The notes under the pieces were generated by a model. The model made no database searches. It worked only from the letters and a program-made list of their open reading frames with translations, and was not told the DNA's origin. DNA of 35,190 nucleotides from SIG607 sp045586405 (GTDB lineage: Bacteria > Bacillota > Clostridia > Oscillospirales > Acutalibacteraceae), in NCBI GenBank assembly GCA_045586405.1, contig JAZNAG010000091.1:1-35190 (forward strand), in the 5' to 3' direction. Both the position numbers and the translations under genes were made by a program. Shown here one piece after another: positions 7,873 through 16,506 of this stretch. The first letter of the stretch is position 1, and every line of letters begins with the position of its first letter.

Positions 7873-9624
7873 TCACAATTTTTCAGTTGCAATTTTGTAA
7901 AAATTTTTTGCATATCTATACTGCGCAAGTGAGTATTCACCGAATTCCACACCTAATTGACGCTTGTATTCGCACCAGTTACTCCAGAGCAGTCCACAGG
8001 CTGAAATGTATGCATAAATTTTCTTTCGGGTAGCCACTGGGCATTTGCCGTCAAAATAAGCGTCTATCAGATTTTCTATTTGGTCACGGTCATACATAGC
8101 ATAAATTGCAAACATAGCAATATCTACGTGAGGGTCCTGCATAGCAGAATATTCCCAGTCGATAAGTCGAATTTGCTCAATGCCGTTTTCGTCCTTAAAG
8201 AAAAGAAAATTATCCGGTACAGCATCAATATGTGTAAGGCAGTAGGGTTCAGCAGTCGATTCGATATACTCTTTTAAAGAAAACACTTTTTCTTTAGTTT
8301 CTTTGTAGTCACGGTATGCAGAAGGCTGTCCATTCCAGAGCGATTCGTAAAAATCAATTTTTTCGAATATATCAAAAACGTGTCCGACAGACATTTTTTT
8401 GTTATGAAAACTGCGTAAAAAGCGCATACAGTCTGCTACATCTCGTCTTTCTTCAGGGTTGCAAACACGCGCGTTTTCAAAAAAGCGGGTTACTTTATAA
8501 CCGTTTTCGGCGTTAATATACAGCACATCTTCGCAAATATCTTTTCCCTTTACGGTATTATAAACCAAAGCTTCTTCCTTTCGGTTTATAAGCATATCTG
8601 TTCCTTCGCCCGGAATTCGCATAATGTACCGTGAACCTTTACACTCAAAGATAAAGGAACGGTTTGTCATACCTTTTTTAAGAATTTCGATGTTTTTGAT
8701 ATCTTCGGGGAGAACCTGCAATGCATCTGCCGCTACAGTCATAGTCTTGGTTTTGAGCTGCTTTGAATCGCTGTCAAATTCTCTTAACTGTTCGTAGGTG
8801 TTTATTTCTATTACTTTATCAGAAGATACCATCTTGGCGTTAACCGTCATTCTTCCTGCAGAAAACAAGGTTTCTTCCCAGAAAGAATCATTATACTTAT
8901 CATCACCGTCAAGATGTTCGAGTTCGGTTTTTATTCTATTGGCATCATCTTCTAAAACGTAAGAAATGCCTATCATTGCATTACCCTCTTCATCTTCGGG
9001 TATTGCAACAGGTTCGTTCTTACGATTGATACGCACATAACTTTCCTTAACCTTATTATCGGACAACATATACCAGGAATAAAGTTCATTTGTTGAAAAC
9101 GGATTTTCTTCACACCAAATATCGCAGGGGACAATATAACTGTTGCTCAGTTTGTCTGAGGCAAGACGTAAAGAATGAAGATTATTTTTAGTAGAATATT
9201 CGGTATTAACAATTAACTCAACACCGTATTTATCTATCAAATAATCAAACTGTTCTTTCATAAATCCAACTACGATATAAATTTCTTTGATACCTGCGGC
9301 GTGTAGCTGTCTGATTTGGCGTTCTATTAAGGCTTCGCCGTGAACTTCCACAAAGGCTTTGGGGCACTCTACGTTGATAGGTACCATTCGCATACCGTAT
9401 CCTGCCGCTAAAATAATAGCGTTTTTCGGTGCGCTGCAATTAAATTCATTATCTGCTTTATCCGTAAGACTATAATTTTGGTCTATATATCCGTCTGAAA
9501 GCAGATTTTTTAATGCGTTATTTACGGTTCCTACCGAATAACCGGTTTCTTCTGCCATAAGCCTTTGATTCGTGTATCCTTTTTGTTTTAATGCGTTCAG
9601 AACATCATAATCGCAAACGTTCAT
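7873..9624 (-). CDS. LicAC-type fusion: winged helix, nucleotidyltransferase, choline kinase
   Basis: 583 residues in three parts. Residues 1-60 form a winged helix-turn-helix (TNQRLMAEETGYSVGTVNNALK). Residues 66-300 are a LicC-like nucleotidyltransferase with AIILAAGYGMRM near 69-80, ECPKAF, and VPCDIW as the metal-binding region. Residues 310-583 are a LicA/choline-kinase (APH-like) domain with THIDAVPDN (His465, Asp467, Asn472) and LIDWEY (Asp489). Together they would phosphorylate choline and activate it to CDP-choline in one chain. The ATG at 9624 is preceded by AAAGGAGG at 7 bases; the frame stays open to 9690 without such a site. It follows the glycosyltransferase gene by 72 bases containing a strong hairpin and no full promoter, so it is probably fed by the operon upstream. 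The DNA-binding domain suggests self-control (inference). Ethanolamine is an alternative substrate. Confidence 0.85.
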   Translation of the reverse strand: MNVCDYDVLNALKQKGYTNQRLMAEETGYSVGTVNNALKNLLSDGYIDQNYSLTDKADNEFNCSAPKNAIILAAGYGMRMVPINVECPKAFVEVHGEALIERQIRQLHAAGIKEIYIVVGFMKEQFDYLIDKYGVELIVNTEYSTKNNLHSLRLASDKLSNSYIVPCDIWCEENPFSTNELYSWYMLSDNKVKESYVRINRKNEPVAIPEDEEGNAMIGISYVLEDDANRIKTELEHLDGDDKYNDSFWEETLFSAGRMTVNAKMVSSDKVIEINTYEQLREFDSDSKQLKTKTMTVAADALQVLPEDIKNIEILKKGMTNRSFIFECKGSRYIMRIPGEGTDMLINRKEEALVYNTVKGKDICEDVLYINAENGYKVTRFFENARVCNPEERRDVADCMRFLRSFHNKKMSVGHVFDIFEKIDFYESLWNGQPSAYRDYKETKEKVFSLKEYIESTAEPYCLTHIDAVPDNFLFFKDENGIEQIRLIDWEYSAMQDPHVDIAMFAIYAMYDRDQIENLIDAYFDGKCPVATRKKIYAYISACGLLWSNWCEYKRQLGVEFGEYSLAQYRYAKNFYKIATEKL

Positions 9625-9663
9625 GAAAAGTCCTCCTTTTGAGTTTTGTGAAAACAAATGTAA

Positions 9664-9695
9664 AATATTTGCCCCGTAAAATGGGGGCAAATATT
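9664..9695. terminator. intra-operon hairpin between GT2 and LicAC genes
   Basis: Perfect 12-bp stem AATATTTGCCCC / GGGGCAAATATT with an 8-nt loop, starting 1 base after the GT2 stop on the minus strand. Only about four of the following bases are T-rich, so it may be a partial terminator or an RNA-processing stem that tunes LicAC relative to the glycan genes rather than a full stop. Confidence 0.6.
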
Positions 9696-9696
9696 A

Positions 9697-10833
9697 TTAT
9701 TCAATAGTGTAAGTGTCGGTATGTTCAGTGAGATCTACCATAAAACTTGTTTCAGGAAGTCTCTTTAAGCGGTTGAGCACCGAAATGGTTTTTCTTAATA
9801 ACTTCGCGAAAAAGCGGTTGTATTTTAAGGTTTTTATGCCGCAAATGCGTTGCAGTTCCTCAAAGTTTATTTTAACAGGGATGCCAACCCAACTGGTACC
9901 GCTATCAAAGTCAATAGCTCTTTCAATAGTAAGATGACGGGCATGTATTTTATACAGAGGCTTTAAAATAACGTTTTCTTTTTCGGCAAAATACATCCAC
10001 ATATAATAATCGGAAATCAATTGAGGGAACCAATGCTTAGTATTAAGACTGTCATTATAACCCCAACAGTTTAAATAAAGCACTTCGTCGATTAAGTAGG
10101 TATTATAGTAATGGGCAAAGCGGAGCATAAGGGTATAATCATCAAGACCGAAGGCAATATCTTGCGGACGGAAACCGCCTAATTCTATAAGCTTTTCGCG
10201 TTTATAAAATGAACCTTTTACCGAGGTAGGCATTTCGTGCAGGTATTCACAAGCTTTAACCTTATGAACCTTTCTTGTGCAAGCGTGACCTTTAAACTCT
10301 TTATTGGGTGAAATATCGTTTTTAAGGAAGTTTAACATTCTGTAATTACAGCATAATTGGTCAATTTCAGGATGATCGCCAATAATTCTGGCCATATTTT
10401 CCAAAAAGTTGTCCTGCAGAAAATCGTCACTATGAAGAAAAGTAACCCAGGTAGACTGAGAAAGTTCAATAGCACGATTCCAGTTACCGAATACGCCAAG
10501 ATTTTTTTGGTTTTTGTAATATACAACCTTTTCGCTGTCAAGTTCACGTAAATACAGCTCGGTTTCAGTAGGCGTTGTTTGTTTGGCATAATCGTCGATT
10601 ACCAATAATCTGAAGTCGTAACTACAGGGTTGGTTAAGCGCACTGCTTATTGCTCGGCGGATAAACTCCTGCGGATGATCATACACGGGAAGAATAATTG
10701 ATAGAAATACCTTTTTTTCAGGCCAGGATCCTAAAATCAATTTTGTTTCAACATCGTTATAGTAATCAAAGTAATTAACATTTTCTAAAAAATCACGACT
10801 TTTTATTTCAGCAACTAACTTTTCATCTATCAT
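9697..10833 (-). CDS. glycosyltransferase family 2 protein
   Basis: 378 residues. A GT-A nucleotide-binding domain starts near residue 40 (VFLSIILPVYDHPQEFIRRA), with LLVIDDYAK and the metal-binding LHSDDF motif near residue 135. The C-terminal part continues as in GT2 enzymes of capsule clusters, without an obvious membrane helix. It would transfer a sugar from a nucleotide donor onto the lipid-linked repeat unit at the cytoplasmic face. Its ATG overlaps the stop of the flippase gene by 4 bases (10830-10833), implying translational coupling. GGAAG lies in front. Donor and acceptor cannot be read from sequence. Confidence 0.85.
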   Translation of the reverse strand: MIDEKLVAEIKSRDFLENVNYFDYYNDVETKLILGSWPEKKVFLSIILPVYDHPQEFIRRAISSALNQPCSYDFRLLVIDDYAKQTTPTETELYLRELDSEKVVYYKNQKNLGVFGNWNRAIELSQSTWVTFLHSDDFLQDNFLENMARIIGDHPEIDQLCCNYRMLNFLKNDISPNKEFKGHACTRKVHKVKACEYLHEMPTSVKGSFYKREKLIELGGFRPQDIAFGLDDYTLMLRFAHYYNTYLIDEVLYLNCWGYNDSLNTKHWFPQLISDYYMWMYFAEKENVILKPLYKIHARHLTIERAIDFDSGTSWVGIPVKINFEELQRICGIKTLKYNRFFAKLLRKTISVLNRLKRLPETSFMVDLTEHTDTYTIE

Positions 10834-12377
10834 TTGACTCTTCCTTTCTTCAAAAATTTACTTAGTAACATAATGCCATATTCTTTTGTTTTTCTAAACG
10901 CTTCAGTTCGCATAAACAAAAGGAAAATTATTGCGTTAGGTATAATAACACAAATTACAGCCTGACAGACAAAACCTAAAATATCATTATCAAAAGGCAG
11001 ACAGGCAACGTCGGTAATTGCGCAACATACGATACAAATAATAATACCTCTTATTATTCGTAAAATATAACCTTTGTGATTCATTTCAAAACCTACTTTG
11101 TAGAGGTTTTTAGCGTAGGGGAAAATGCAGAAAAGCAGATTAGCCGCAACCGTTGCAAAAAACAGACCTTCTAAACCAAAAAGTTTACATAGAATATAGT
11201 CCAGAACTATATTTGCTATAGCTGCAAACAATTGATTGTAAATACAGTGTTGGAAAAGCCCAAGACCTTGACGGAATCCGAAAAGGGTATAAAGTGAAGA
11301 AACAATGTAAAAATTGAGGCACATAAGGGCGACGGCTGCTATTGAAAAGACATACTTTTCGCCCCATACAATCGAAATAAAGGGATTCAGAAGTCTGTAA
11401 AGGCAAACGGTACAAAAACAGGAAATCCAGAAGTTAATAAAATCCATAGTGCGAAAAACATTTTCTGCCTGTACTTTATCTCCTGTTGCACAAAGATTAC
11501 CAACACTTGCATTACAAGAAGATATTATTGTGCTGACTATGCCGTAAATTGCATTTATTATCATAAGATAGTTGCTGTTATATCCGGCAAGTACGGTGCC
11601 CAGCATAGCCGAAATGAAAAGGTTGTCGGTAGAGTTAAAGAGTTGGGAAGACAGTTTGACAATAAAAATCGCATAAACGTCTTTGGCCATTCTCTTAAGG
11701 TCGTTTTTTCCAAGCTTTTCTTCGGCTTTTTGATGGATATACGGGTATTTTTTAATCGAAATAACACCAAGTGTTATATTTTTTGCAATAACAAGTAAAA
11801 CACGCACCACAAGGTATACTATAAAGTTACCTGTGATTATGAGAGAAAGAATTTCTAATGCAGTTGATGCAATAATAAATAATGAATCAACCTTATTTAC
11901 AACATACTCCTGCTGATGTGCGGACAGAACCGTTCTGGGATATGAAAAGAAAAGATAGGATACAACCGTATTTGAAAGGTAAAGTAAATATATAAGTGTA
12001 ATGTTGTATCCTGTATCAACATCAAGATTTACTATATCAGGCAAAAAAGGTACCAAAACAAGTCCTACCAGACCAATGGCAAAACCTATTATTCTGTATG
12101 CGATTTTATAAAAATGAACCAGTGCAATTAATCTTTGTTTGTTTTCTTCGGCAATAGGTTTATACATATAAAAGGTAATTGCCTGGCCTATGCCAAGATC
12201 TGCTAAAGAAAACATTTGTAAAATTGTTGTGAAAAGTCCGTTTAGTCCTAAACATCCATCGCCTAAAACACGAATGAAAATTGTTCTTGAAATAAAGGAA
12301 AGGAGCAGTGTGGCTAAACGCAGAACCATTCCTGTTGCAACATTGTTGAATGAATTTTCTACACGTGAATTTGTCAT
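10830..12377 (-). CDS. Wzx-like polysaccharide flippase (MATE/PST superfamily)
   Basis: 515 residues with 12-14 hydrophobic helices along the whole length and the usual N-terminal features of polysaccharide exporters: NVATGMVLRLATLLLSFISR followed by FIRVLGDGCLGLNGLF. It would flip a lipid-linked oligosaccharide across the plasma membrane. AGGAG precedes the ATG, the sulfotransferase gene ends 3 bases upstream and the GT2 start overlaps its stop. It is the only exporter in the locus; no Wzy polymerase or ABC exporter is seen, so either polymerisation is encoded elsewhere or the product is a short glycan (inference). Confidence 0.88.
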   Translation of the reverse strand: MTNSRVENSFNNVATGMVLRLATLLLSFISRTIFIRVLGDGCLGLNGLFTTILQMFSLADLGIGQAITFYMYKPIAEENKQRLIALVHFYKIAYRIIGFAIGLVGLVLVPFLPDIVNLDVDTGYNITLIYLLYLSNTVVSYLFFSYPRTVLSAHQQEYVVNKVDSLFIIASTALEILSLIITGNFIVYLVVRVLLVIAKNITLGVISIKKYPYIHQKAEEKLGKNDLKRMAKDVYAIFIVKLSSQLFNSTDNLFISAMLGTVLAGYNSNYLMIINAIYGIVSTIISSCNASVGNLCATGDKVQAENVFRTMDFINFWISCFCTVCLYRLLNPFISIVWGEKYVFSIAAVALMCLNFYIVSSLYTLFGFRQGLGLFQHCIYNQLFAAIANIVLDYILCKLFGLEGLFFATVAANLLFCIFPYAKNLYKVGFEMNHKGYILRIIRGIIICIVCCAITDVACLPFDNDILGFVCQAVICVIIPNAIIFLLFMRTEAFRKTKEYGIMLLSKFLKKGRVK

Positions 12378-12380
12378 TTC

Positions 12381-13451
12381 TTACTCCTGTTCGTCGAATG
12401 TGTTGGATAGTTCTGTCTTGTGTTCGTAAGGGAAATTATATAGATAATCGTCGACGTCCGTAAAAGTTTCAACCTCTTGTTCCCATTCTTTTTCTATTTT
12501 GAAGTTTTGGGTATTGTTTATAGAGTTTTCAGGGATAAAGCGCTTTTTTGGACATTTGTGTTGTGATGCTGAAAATCCAACAAAGTTTTCGATTTTTCTA
12601 ACCGTTTGGTCGTAATTGTACACCAGGTCTTCAAAGTTTATATACAATACCTGAGGATGATTGATTCTTCTTTCAGCATTTTTCATTTTTTTCCAATGAG
12701 AAAGAAAAGCAGACGGTTCTTCAGGGTAAGGGGTAGCATAGCCTCTGCTTTTCCATATATATTTACAAAGTGCAAACATATCCCTGATGTCGCGGTCTAC
12801 CACGATAAGACGGAAATCATCGTCAAAATATTTTTCCAATTTATAAGCGTTATGAGGAAAAACCAGATGATCAAGAAGCAAATTAGGAACATTTGTCCTG
12901 TTTATCATTTTAATGTAATTGCGAACAAATTTTTTTGCCAAATCAAAAAATTCCTGTTCTGAGGGAAAGGAAAACTCCATTTTTCTTACAGTCAATTTAA
13001 AAGGTTCAAATCCAAATTTCCCGTATACTTTTTTGCCTGGAATCAAAGCTTTTATACAGTCTTTTGTGAATTTTAAAAAACTAAAATGCTCATCCTCTGA
13101 GTAGTTATACCACTCGCCCTCACAGGTGTGCTGTACTAAGCCTTCTATAAACTCATCAACAATTATTTTAAAGTCATCACCGTACATTTTTTTGTACGAG
13201 CCACACCAACCGAAATCTTTTTCGTTCAGCTCGTACATAGCCTTTCTGAAACTTTTTATAGCCTCGTCAGAACGATGTGGGTCATTACAATAAAGCAATT
13301 TATATTCCAAATCAAAAAGTCCGTTCGGATAATAAAAAGGAATATGTTCATACGAGTGAAGCCCTGCTTCAGAGCAACCTTCATACTCGCTAAGCAAGTC
13401 TAGTACCGCCGAAGAGCCTGTTCCATAATAACCGGTTACAGCAATGTTCAT
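12381..13451 (-). CDS. P-loop sulfotransferase-family protein
   Basis: 356 residues. The N-terminus is a sulfotransferase P-loop (VTGYYGTGSSAVLDLL, residues 4-19), the site that holds the 5'-phosphosulfate end of PAPS. A second site, LIVVDRDIRDMFALCKY, corresponds to the 3'-phosphate-binding strand and helix of the family, and VLYINFEDLVYNYDQTVRKI matches the conserved C-terminal segment. It would move a sulfuryl group from PAPS onto a glycan or other hydroxyl. Start and stop are coupled: ATG overlaps the upstream GT2 stop by 4 bases, and the flippase follows after 3. Sulfation of surface glycan is the contextual inference; some family members have other acceptors. No PAPS synthesis genes are in the window. 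Confidence 0.75.
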   Translation of the reverse strand: MNIAVTGYYGTGSSAVLDLLSEYEGCSEAGLHSYEHIPFYYPNGLFDLEYKLLYCNDPHRSDEAIKSFRKAMYELNEKDFGWCGSYKKMYGDDFKIIVDEFIEGLVQHTCEGEWYNYSEDEHFSFLKFTKDCIKALIPGKKVYGKFGFEPFKLTVRKMEFSFPSEQEFFDLAKKFVRNYIKMINRTNVPNLLLDHLVFPHNAYKLEKYFDDDFRLIVVDRDIRDMFALCKYIWKSRGYATPYPEEPSAFLSHWKKMKNAERRINHPQVLYINFEDLVYNYDQTVRKIENFVGFSASQHKCPKKRFIPENSINNTQNFKIEKEWEQEVETFTDVDDYLYNFPYEHKTELSNTFDEQE

Positions 13452-14419
13452 CTAATCTTCCTTTTCAATAAATTAATTAAAAAAGCATAGGTTTTCGGCA
13501 ACAAATAAAACGCAGTAAGTTTTAGCTTAGTACCTTTTCCTATTAAAGCCGTGCTTGAAATTATTTCTTTAGCTTCTTTTTTAGCGAAGTTTATATCATC
13601 TTGCAAACCATTATATCTAAGTGCTGCGTTTATATACCCAATAAGCGCGGTAGCGTAAAGATTATAAAATCCATCTTTACATTCCTTGGCGAATGATGGC
13701 AGATTCTGCACTTTGTATCTTTGCATACTGAGAACATCAGCTGTTCTCATAACGCTTGAGGCATCTATTCTAACAGTTACGCTACCTTCGTTAGGTGCGT
13801 AACAATACCCTTTGTATGTAGTGAGGTGAGTAACAGGGCAAAGTGAAAAAATATCAAACATATAAAGATGGTCTTCGCCAAATTTCAAATTTTTAAAGGA
13901 TACTTTTTTAGCAAATTCAGTCTTTATAAGTTTAGACCAAACGCAAAAAGGATAGCCCTCTTCTTGCTTTAAAATGTCCGAAAACAGTTCAGAACTATCT
14001 TTTACGGTGCGCTCTCTTATAACGCGCGGAGGATTTGGAATTGTAAGTGAATCGGTAATAATTTCCTGAAAATCGCAACAAATTACATCTGCGCCGTTTT
14101 CTGTTGCCTTTTGAAGTAAAGTTTCAAGGTAATCAGGAAAAACATAGTCATCAGCATCAATAAAAGCAACAAAATCGCCGACTGCCTCTTTTAATCCAAC
14201 ATTTCTGGCAGAACTTACTCCACCATTTTCTTTATGAATAACACGAATACGTTTTTTGTCTTTTTGCCTGTATTCGTTGCAGATTTGATTACTTTGGTCA
14301 CTAGAACCGTCATCTACCAAAATGATTTCATAATCGATATAAGTTTGGGCTAAAAGGCTATCAATACACCTGCTGAGATACTTCTCGGCATTATAAACAG
14401 GTACAATAAAACTAACCAT
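13448..14419 (-). CDS. glycosyltransferase family 2 protein (WcaA/EpsJ-like)
   Basis: 323 residues. Classic GT2 signature at the very N-terminus: VSFIVPVYNAEKYLSRCIDSL, then IILVDDGSSDQS, a SSARNVGL helix, and the metal-binding AFIDADD motif near residue 93. The ATG at 14419 is preferred over a GTG three codons upstream because GGGTGG lies 6 bases before the ATG. The stop overlaps the sulfotransferase ATG. It would add one sugar of the repeat unit; the donor is unknown. Confidence 0.88.
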   Translation of the reverse strand: MVSFIVPVYNAEKYLSRCIDSLLAQTYIDYEIILVDDGSSDQSNQICNEYRQKDKKRIRVIHKENGGVSSARNVGLKEAVGDFVAFIDADDYVFPDYLETLLQKATENGADVICCDFQEIITDSLTIPNPPRVIRERTVKDSSELFSDILKQEEGYPFCVWSKLIKTEFAKKVSFKNLKFGEDHLYMFDIFSLCPVTHLTTYKGYCYAPNEGSVTVRIDASSVMRTADVLSMQRYKVQNLPSFAKECKDGFYNLYATALIGYINAALRYNGLQDDINFAKKEAKEIISSTALIGKGTKLKLTAFYLLPKTYAFLINLLKRKIR

Positions 14420-14439
14420 AACAACCACCCTGTAGCGAA

Positions 14440-15525
14440 TTAAACAAATTTGTTTTTATCAAAAATTTCAGTCCAAGTAAACACATGTGAATATTTTTTA
14501 GCATTAGCGCTTACCTTCTTGAGCTGGTCAGAGTTTATATCCGAAAGAAATGAACTCCATTCATCCAACTTGTATGCAAAACCTATATTATATTGTTCTT
14601 GAATGCGAAGGACTTCTGCTACCGGTGTAGAAAGATAGGGGATTCCTGCCGCAATATAAAAGGATAATTTGGTTGGGTAAGCTATATTATAATAAAGTCT
14701 TGTGTCATCATAAGGTATAAGCCCTATATCGCAACAAGCTGTAATTTCTCTTGCCTTTGATTCCTCAAATGCGCCAAGATAATAAACATTTTTTATGTTC
14801 TTTTCTTTTAAAAATTCATCTACCCACTCGCCTCCGACACCAAGCAAAACAGTTTCCACATTGTCTTTGTTTGATACCGCCTTTATCATTTCTTCTATGA
14901 GTCGGCCTTTGTTCATCGTTCCGGCATAAATACAGGTAATTTTCTCTTCGTGGATAAAAGAAAAGTTTTGGGGTTGCGGGTTATTTTCTGTATATCCGCC
15001 GTTTACGCAAACATCTGTATTTTCGTAGGGGATATTATGAGTTTTTATTGCATAATCACGCATCGAATGTGATGCGAAAATATATTTTTGCTTTATTGAG
15101 AAAAGCCATTTTTCAAAGGACTTTATTTCGTCCATATCAAAATTTTCAAGACAAAGGTCTATTGCCTGTTCATACTTTATATCCGAAATGTCAAAAACCA
15201 GAGTATTCTTATTGTGAATTAGCATGTTTGCGCAGAGTTTAAACGCTGCACGAAAGATTTTGCCCTTTTTTCCTCCGCTTAGAATGGGAAGTCCAACCTT
15301 TGGATAGAGAAAGAAAACTGTCTGCTTTCTCCAAAAAATTGCTCTTATAAAAAAGAAAACAAAATTAAGAAGTTTAAAAATGCGGTGCGTAATTTTAAAG
15401 GTTATAATTTTAGCGTGGGGACGCTTTTCCTTCAAAAAATTAACCCAGGCTGTGTTTCTTACAATACCGCCTTCTTTAAGTCCACTCTGTTTAAAATCAA
15501 GCGGATTGTCGTCTATAAAATACAT
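14440..15525 (-). CDS. GT-B fold glycosyltransferase (family 1/4-like)
   Basis: 361 residues. The N-terminal half lacks strong motifs; the C-terminal half shows the GT-B donor-binding domain: ITCIYAGTMNKGRLIEEMIKAV near residue 205, VETVLLGVGGEW, then CCDIGLIPYDDT and the glutamate-less YPTKLSFYIAAGIPYLST loop where GT4 enzymes carry their E-x7-E region. It resembles the galactofuranosyl/family-1 transferases of capsule clusters more than WaaG-type enzymes. GGGAGG lies 6 bases before the ATG. Donor sugar is unknown. Confidence 0.75.
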   Translation of the reverse strand: MYFIDDNPLDFKQSGLKEGGIVRNTAWVNFLKEKRPHAKIITFKITHRIFKLLNFVFFFIRAIFWRKQTVFFLYPKVGLPILSGGKKGKIFRAAFKLCANMLIHNKNTLVFDISDIKYEQAIDLCLENFDMDEIKSFEKWLFSIKQKYIFASHSMRDYAIKTHNIPYENTDVCVNGGYTENNPQPQNFSFIHEEKITCIYAGTMNKGRLIEEMIKAVSNKDNVETVLLGVGGEWVDEFLKEKNIKNVYYLGAFEESKAREITACCDIGLIPYDDTRLYYNIAYPTKLSFYIAAGIPYLSTPVAEVLRIQEQYNIGFAYKLDEWSSFLSDINSDQLKKVSANAKKYSHVFTWTEIFDKNKFV

Positions 15526-15540
15526 ATGTTGCCTCCCATT

Positions 15541-16488
15541 TTATAAAAAGCAAGAAATGAGGTCGCGAAGCAGACCTCTGGTTCCCGTATAAAATTTATT
15601 ATACCATCCTTTGTTAGCAAGGCTTATAACCGTCTTTATCCGGCCAAAAAAGCTTTTGCTTTCGAGTTTATCGAGGGTGTTCCAAAATTCCCACGCATCT
15701 TTGACTACAGGCATATGTTTTTTGTCTTTGGCAAACAAAAGAATATCCTGTTTTTTTGCACTTTGTTCATTTCGGTGTTGCTTTAATTTTTTAAGTAAAG
15801 CTACCCAATGTGCAACCCGTCCCCAAAAACCTATTTTCTTTATACCAACCACGTTTTTTCCGTGTTGACGGTAATCGAATGTGGTTTTGCAAATAGGCTC
15901 GATGCTATCATTAAGAGCCGCAATAATTGAAAGCCACTCATCGTGAAGCCACCCCTCAGGGATAAAATCTACTTGGTCTATAAGACCTTTAGATACTAGC
16001 ATAGCAGCGCCTGTTACAACAGGGCGTTTTAAAAGGCAAAGCAGCATATCTGGTTTCTTATTTAGTTCTTCTTTAATATAAATCGATTCCCATAAACCGC
16101 TTTTTAAGGAAACTCCGTCAGCATCAACCAACTCACCGTCACTAAAATAAAGTTCCTTTTTAGATGAAGCAGCGTTCAAAAAGGTTTCTACTTTATTATC
16201 GTACCAAAGATCATCCTGGTCGCATGTGAAAACATAGTCACCTGTAGTAAGTTTTAATGCTTTCAGGAAGTTGTTTGATACTCCTAATGATTTCTCGTTC
16301 TTCTCTATACGGTAGAAAACACCGCTCTTGCTAAGAATCGACTCTACAATGTCAAGAGTGTTGTCGGTGGAGCCGTCATCACATACTACTATTTCATCGA
16401 CACAAACAGTTTGTCTCAAAATGCTGTCTAACTGTTCGCCAATAAACTTTTCTCCGTTATATGTGCATAACGCAACGGATGTTCTCAT
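15541..16488 (-). CDS. glycosyltransferase family 2 protein, rhamnosyltransferase-like
   Basis: 315 residues, with TSVALCTYNGEKFIGEQLDSI at the start, IVVCDDGSTDNT and the FTCDQDDLW motif near residue 90. The DQDDxW form is common in alpha-rhamnosyltransferases of Gram-positive glycan clusters, which agrees with the rfbC gene directly upstream. GGAG lies 7 bases before the ATG. TDP-rhamnose as donor is an inference. Confidence 0.8.
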   Translation of the reverse strand: MRTSVALCTYNGEKFIGEQLDSILRQTVCVDEIVVCDDGSTDNTLDIVESILSKSGVFYRIEKNEKSLGVSNNFLKALKLTTGDYVFTCDQDDLWYDNKVETFLNAASSKKELYFSDGELVDADGVSLKSGLWESIYIKEELNKKPDMLLCLLKRPVVTGAAMLVSKGLIDQVDFIPEGWLHDEWLSIIAALNDSIEPICKTTFDYRQHGKNVVGIKKIGFWGRVAHWVALLKKLKQHRNEQSAKKQDILLFAKDKKHMPVVKDAWEFWNTLDKLESKSFFGRIKTVISLANKGWYNKFYTGTRGLLRDLISCFL

Positions 16489-16506
16489 TGTTTTTCTCCT
16501 ATTCTT

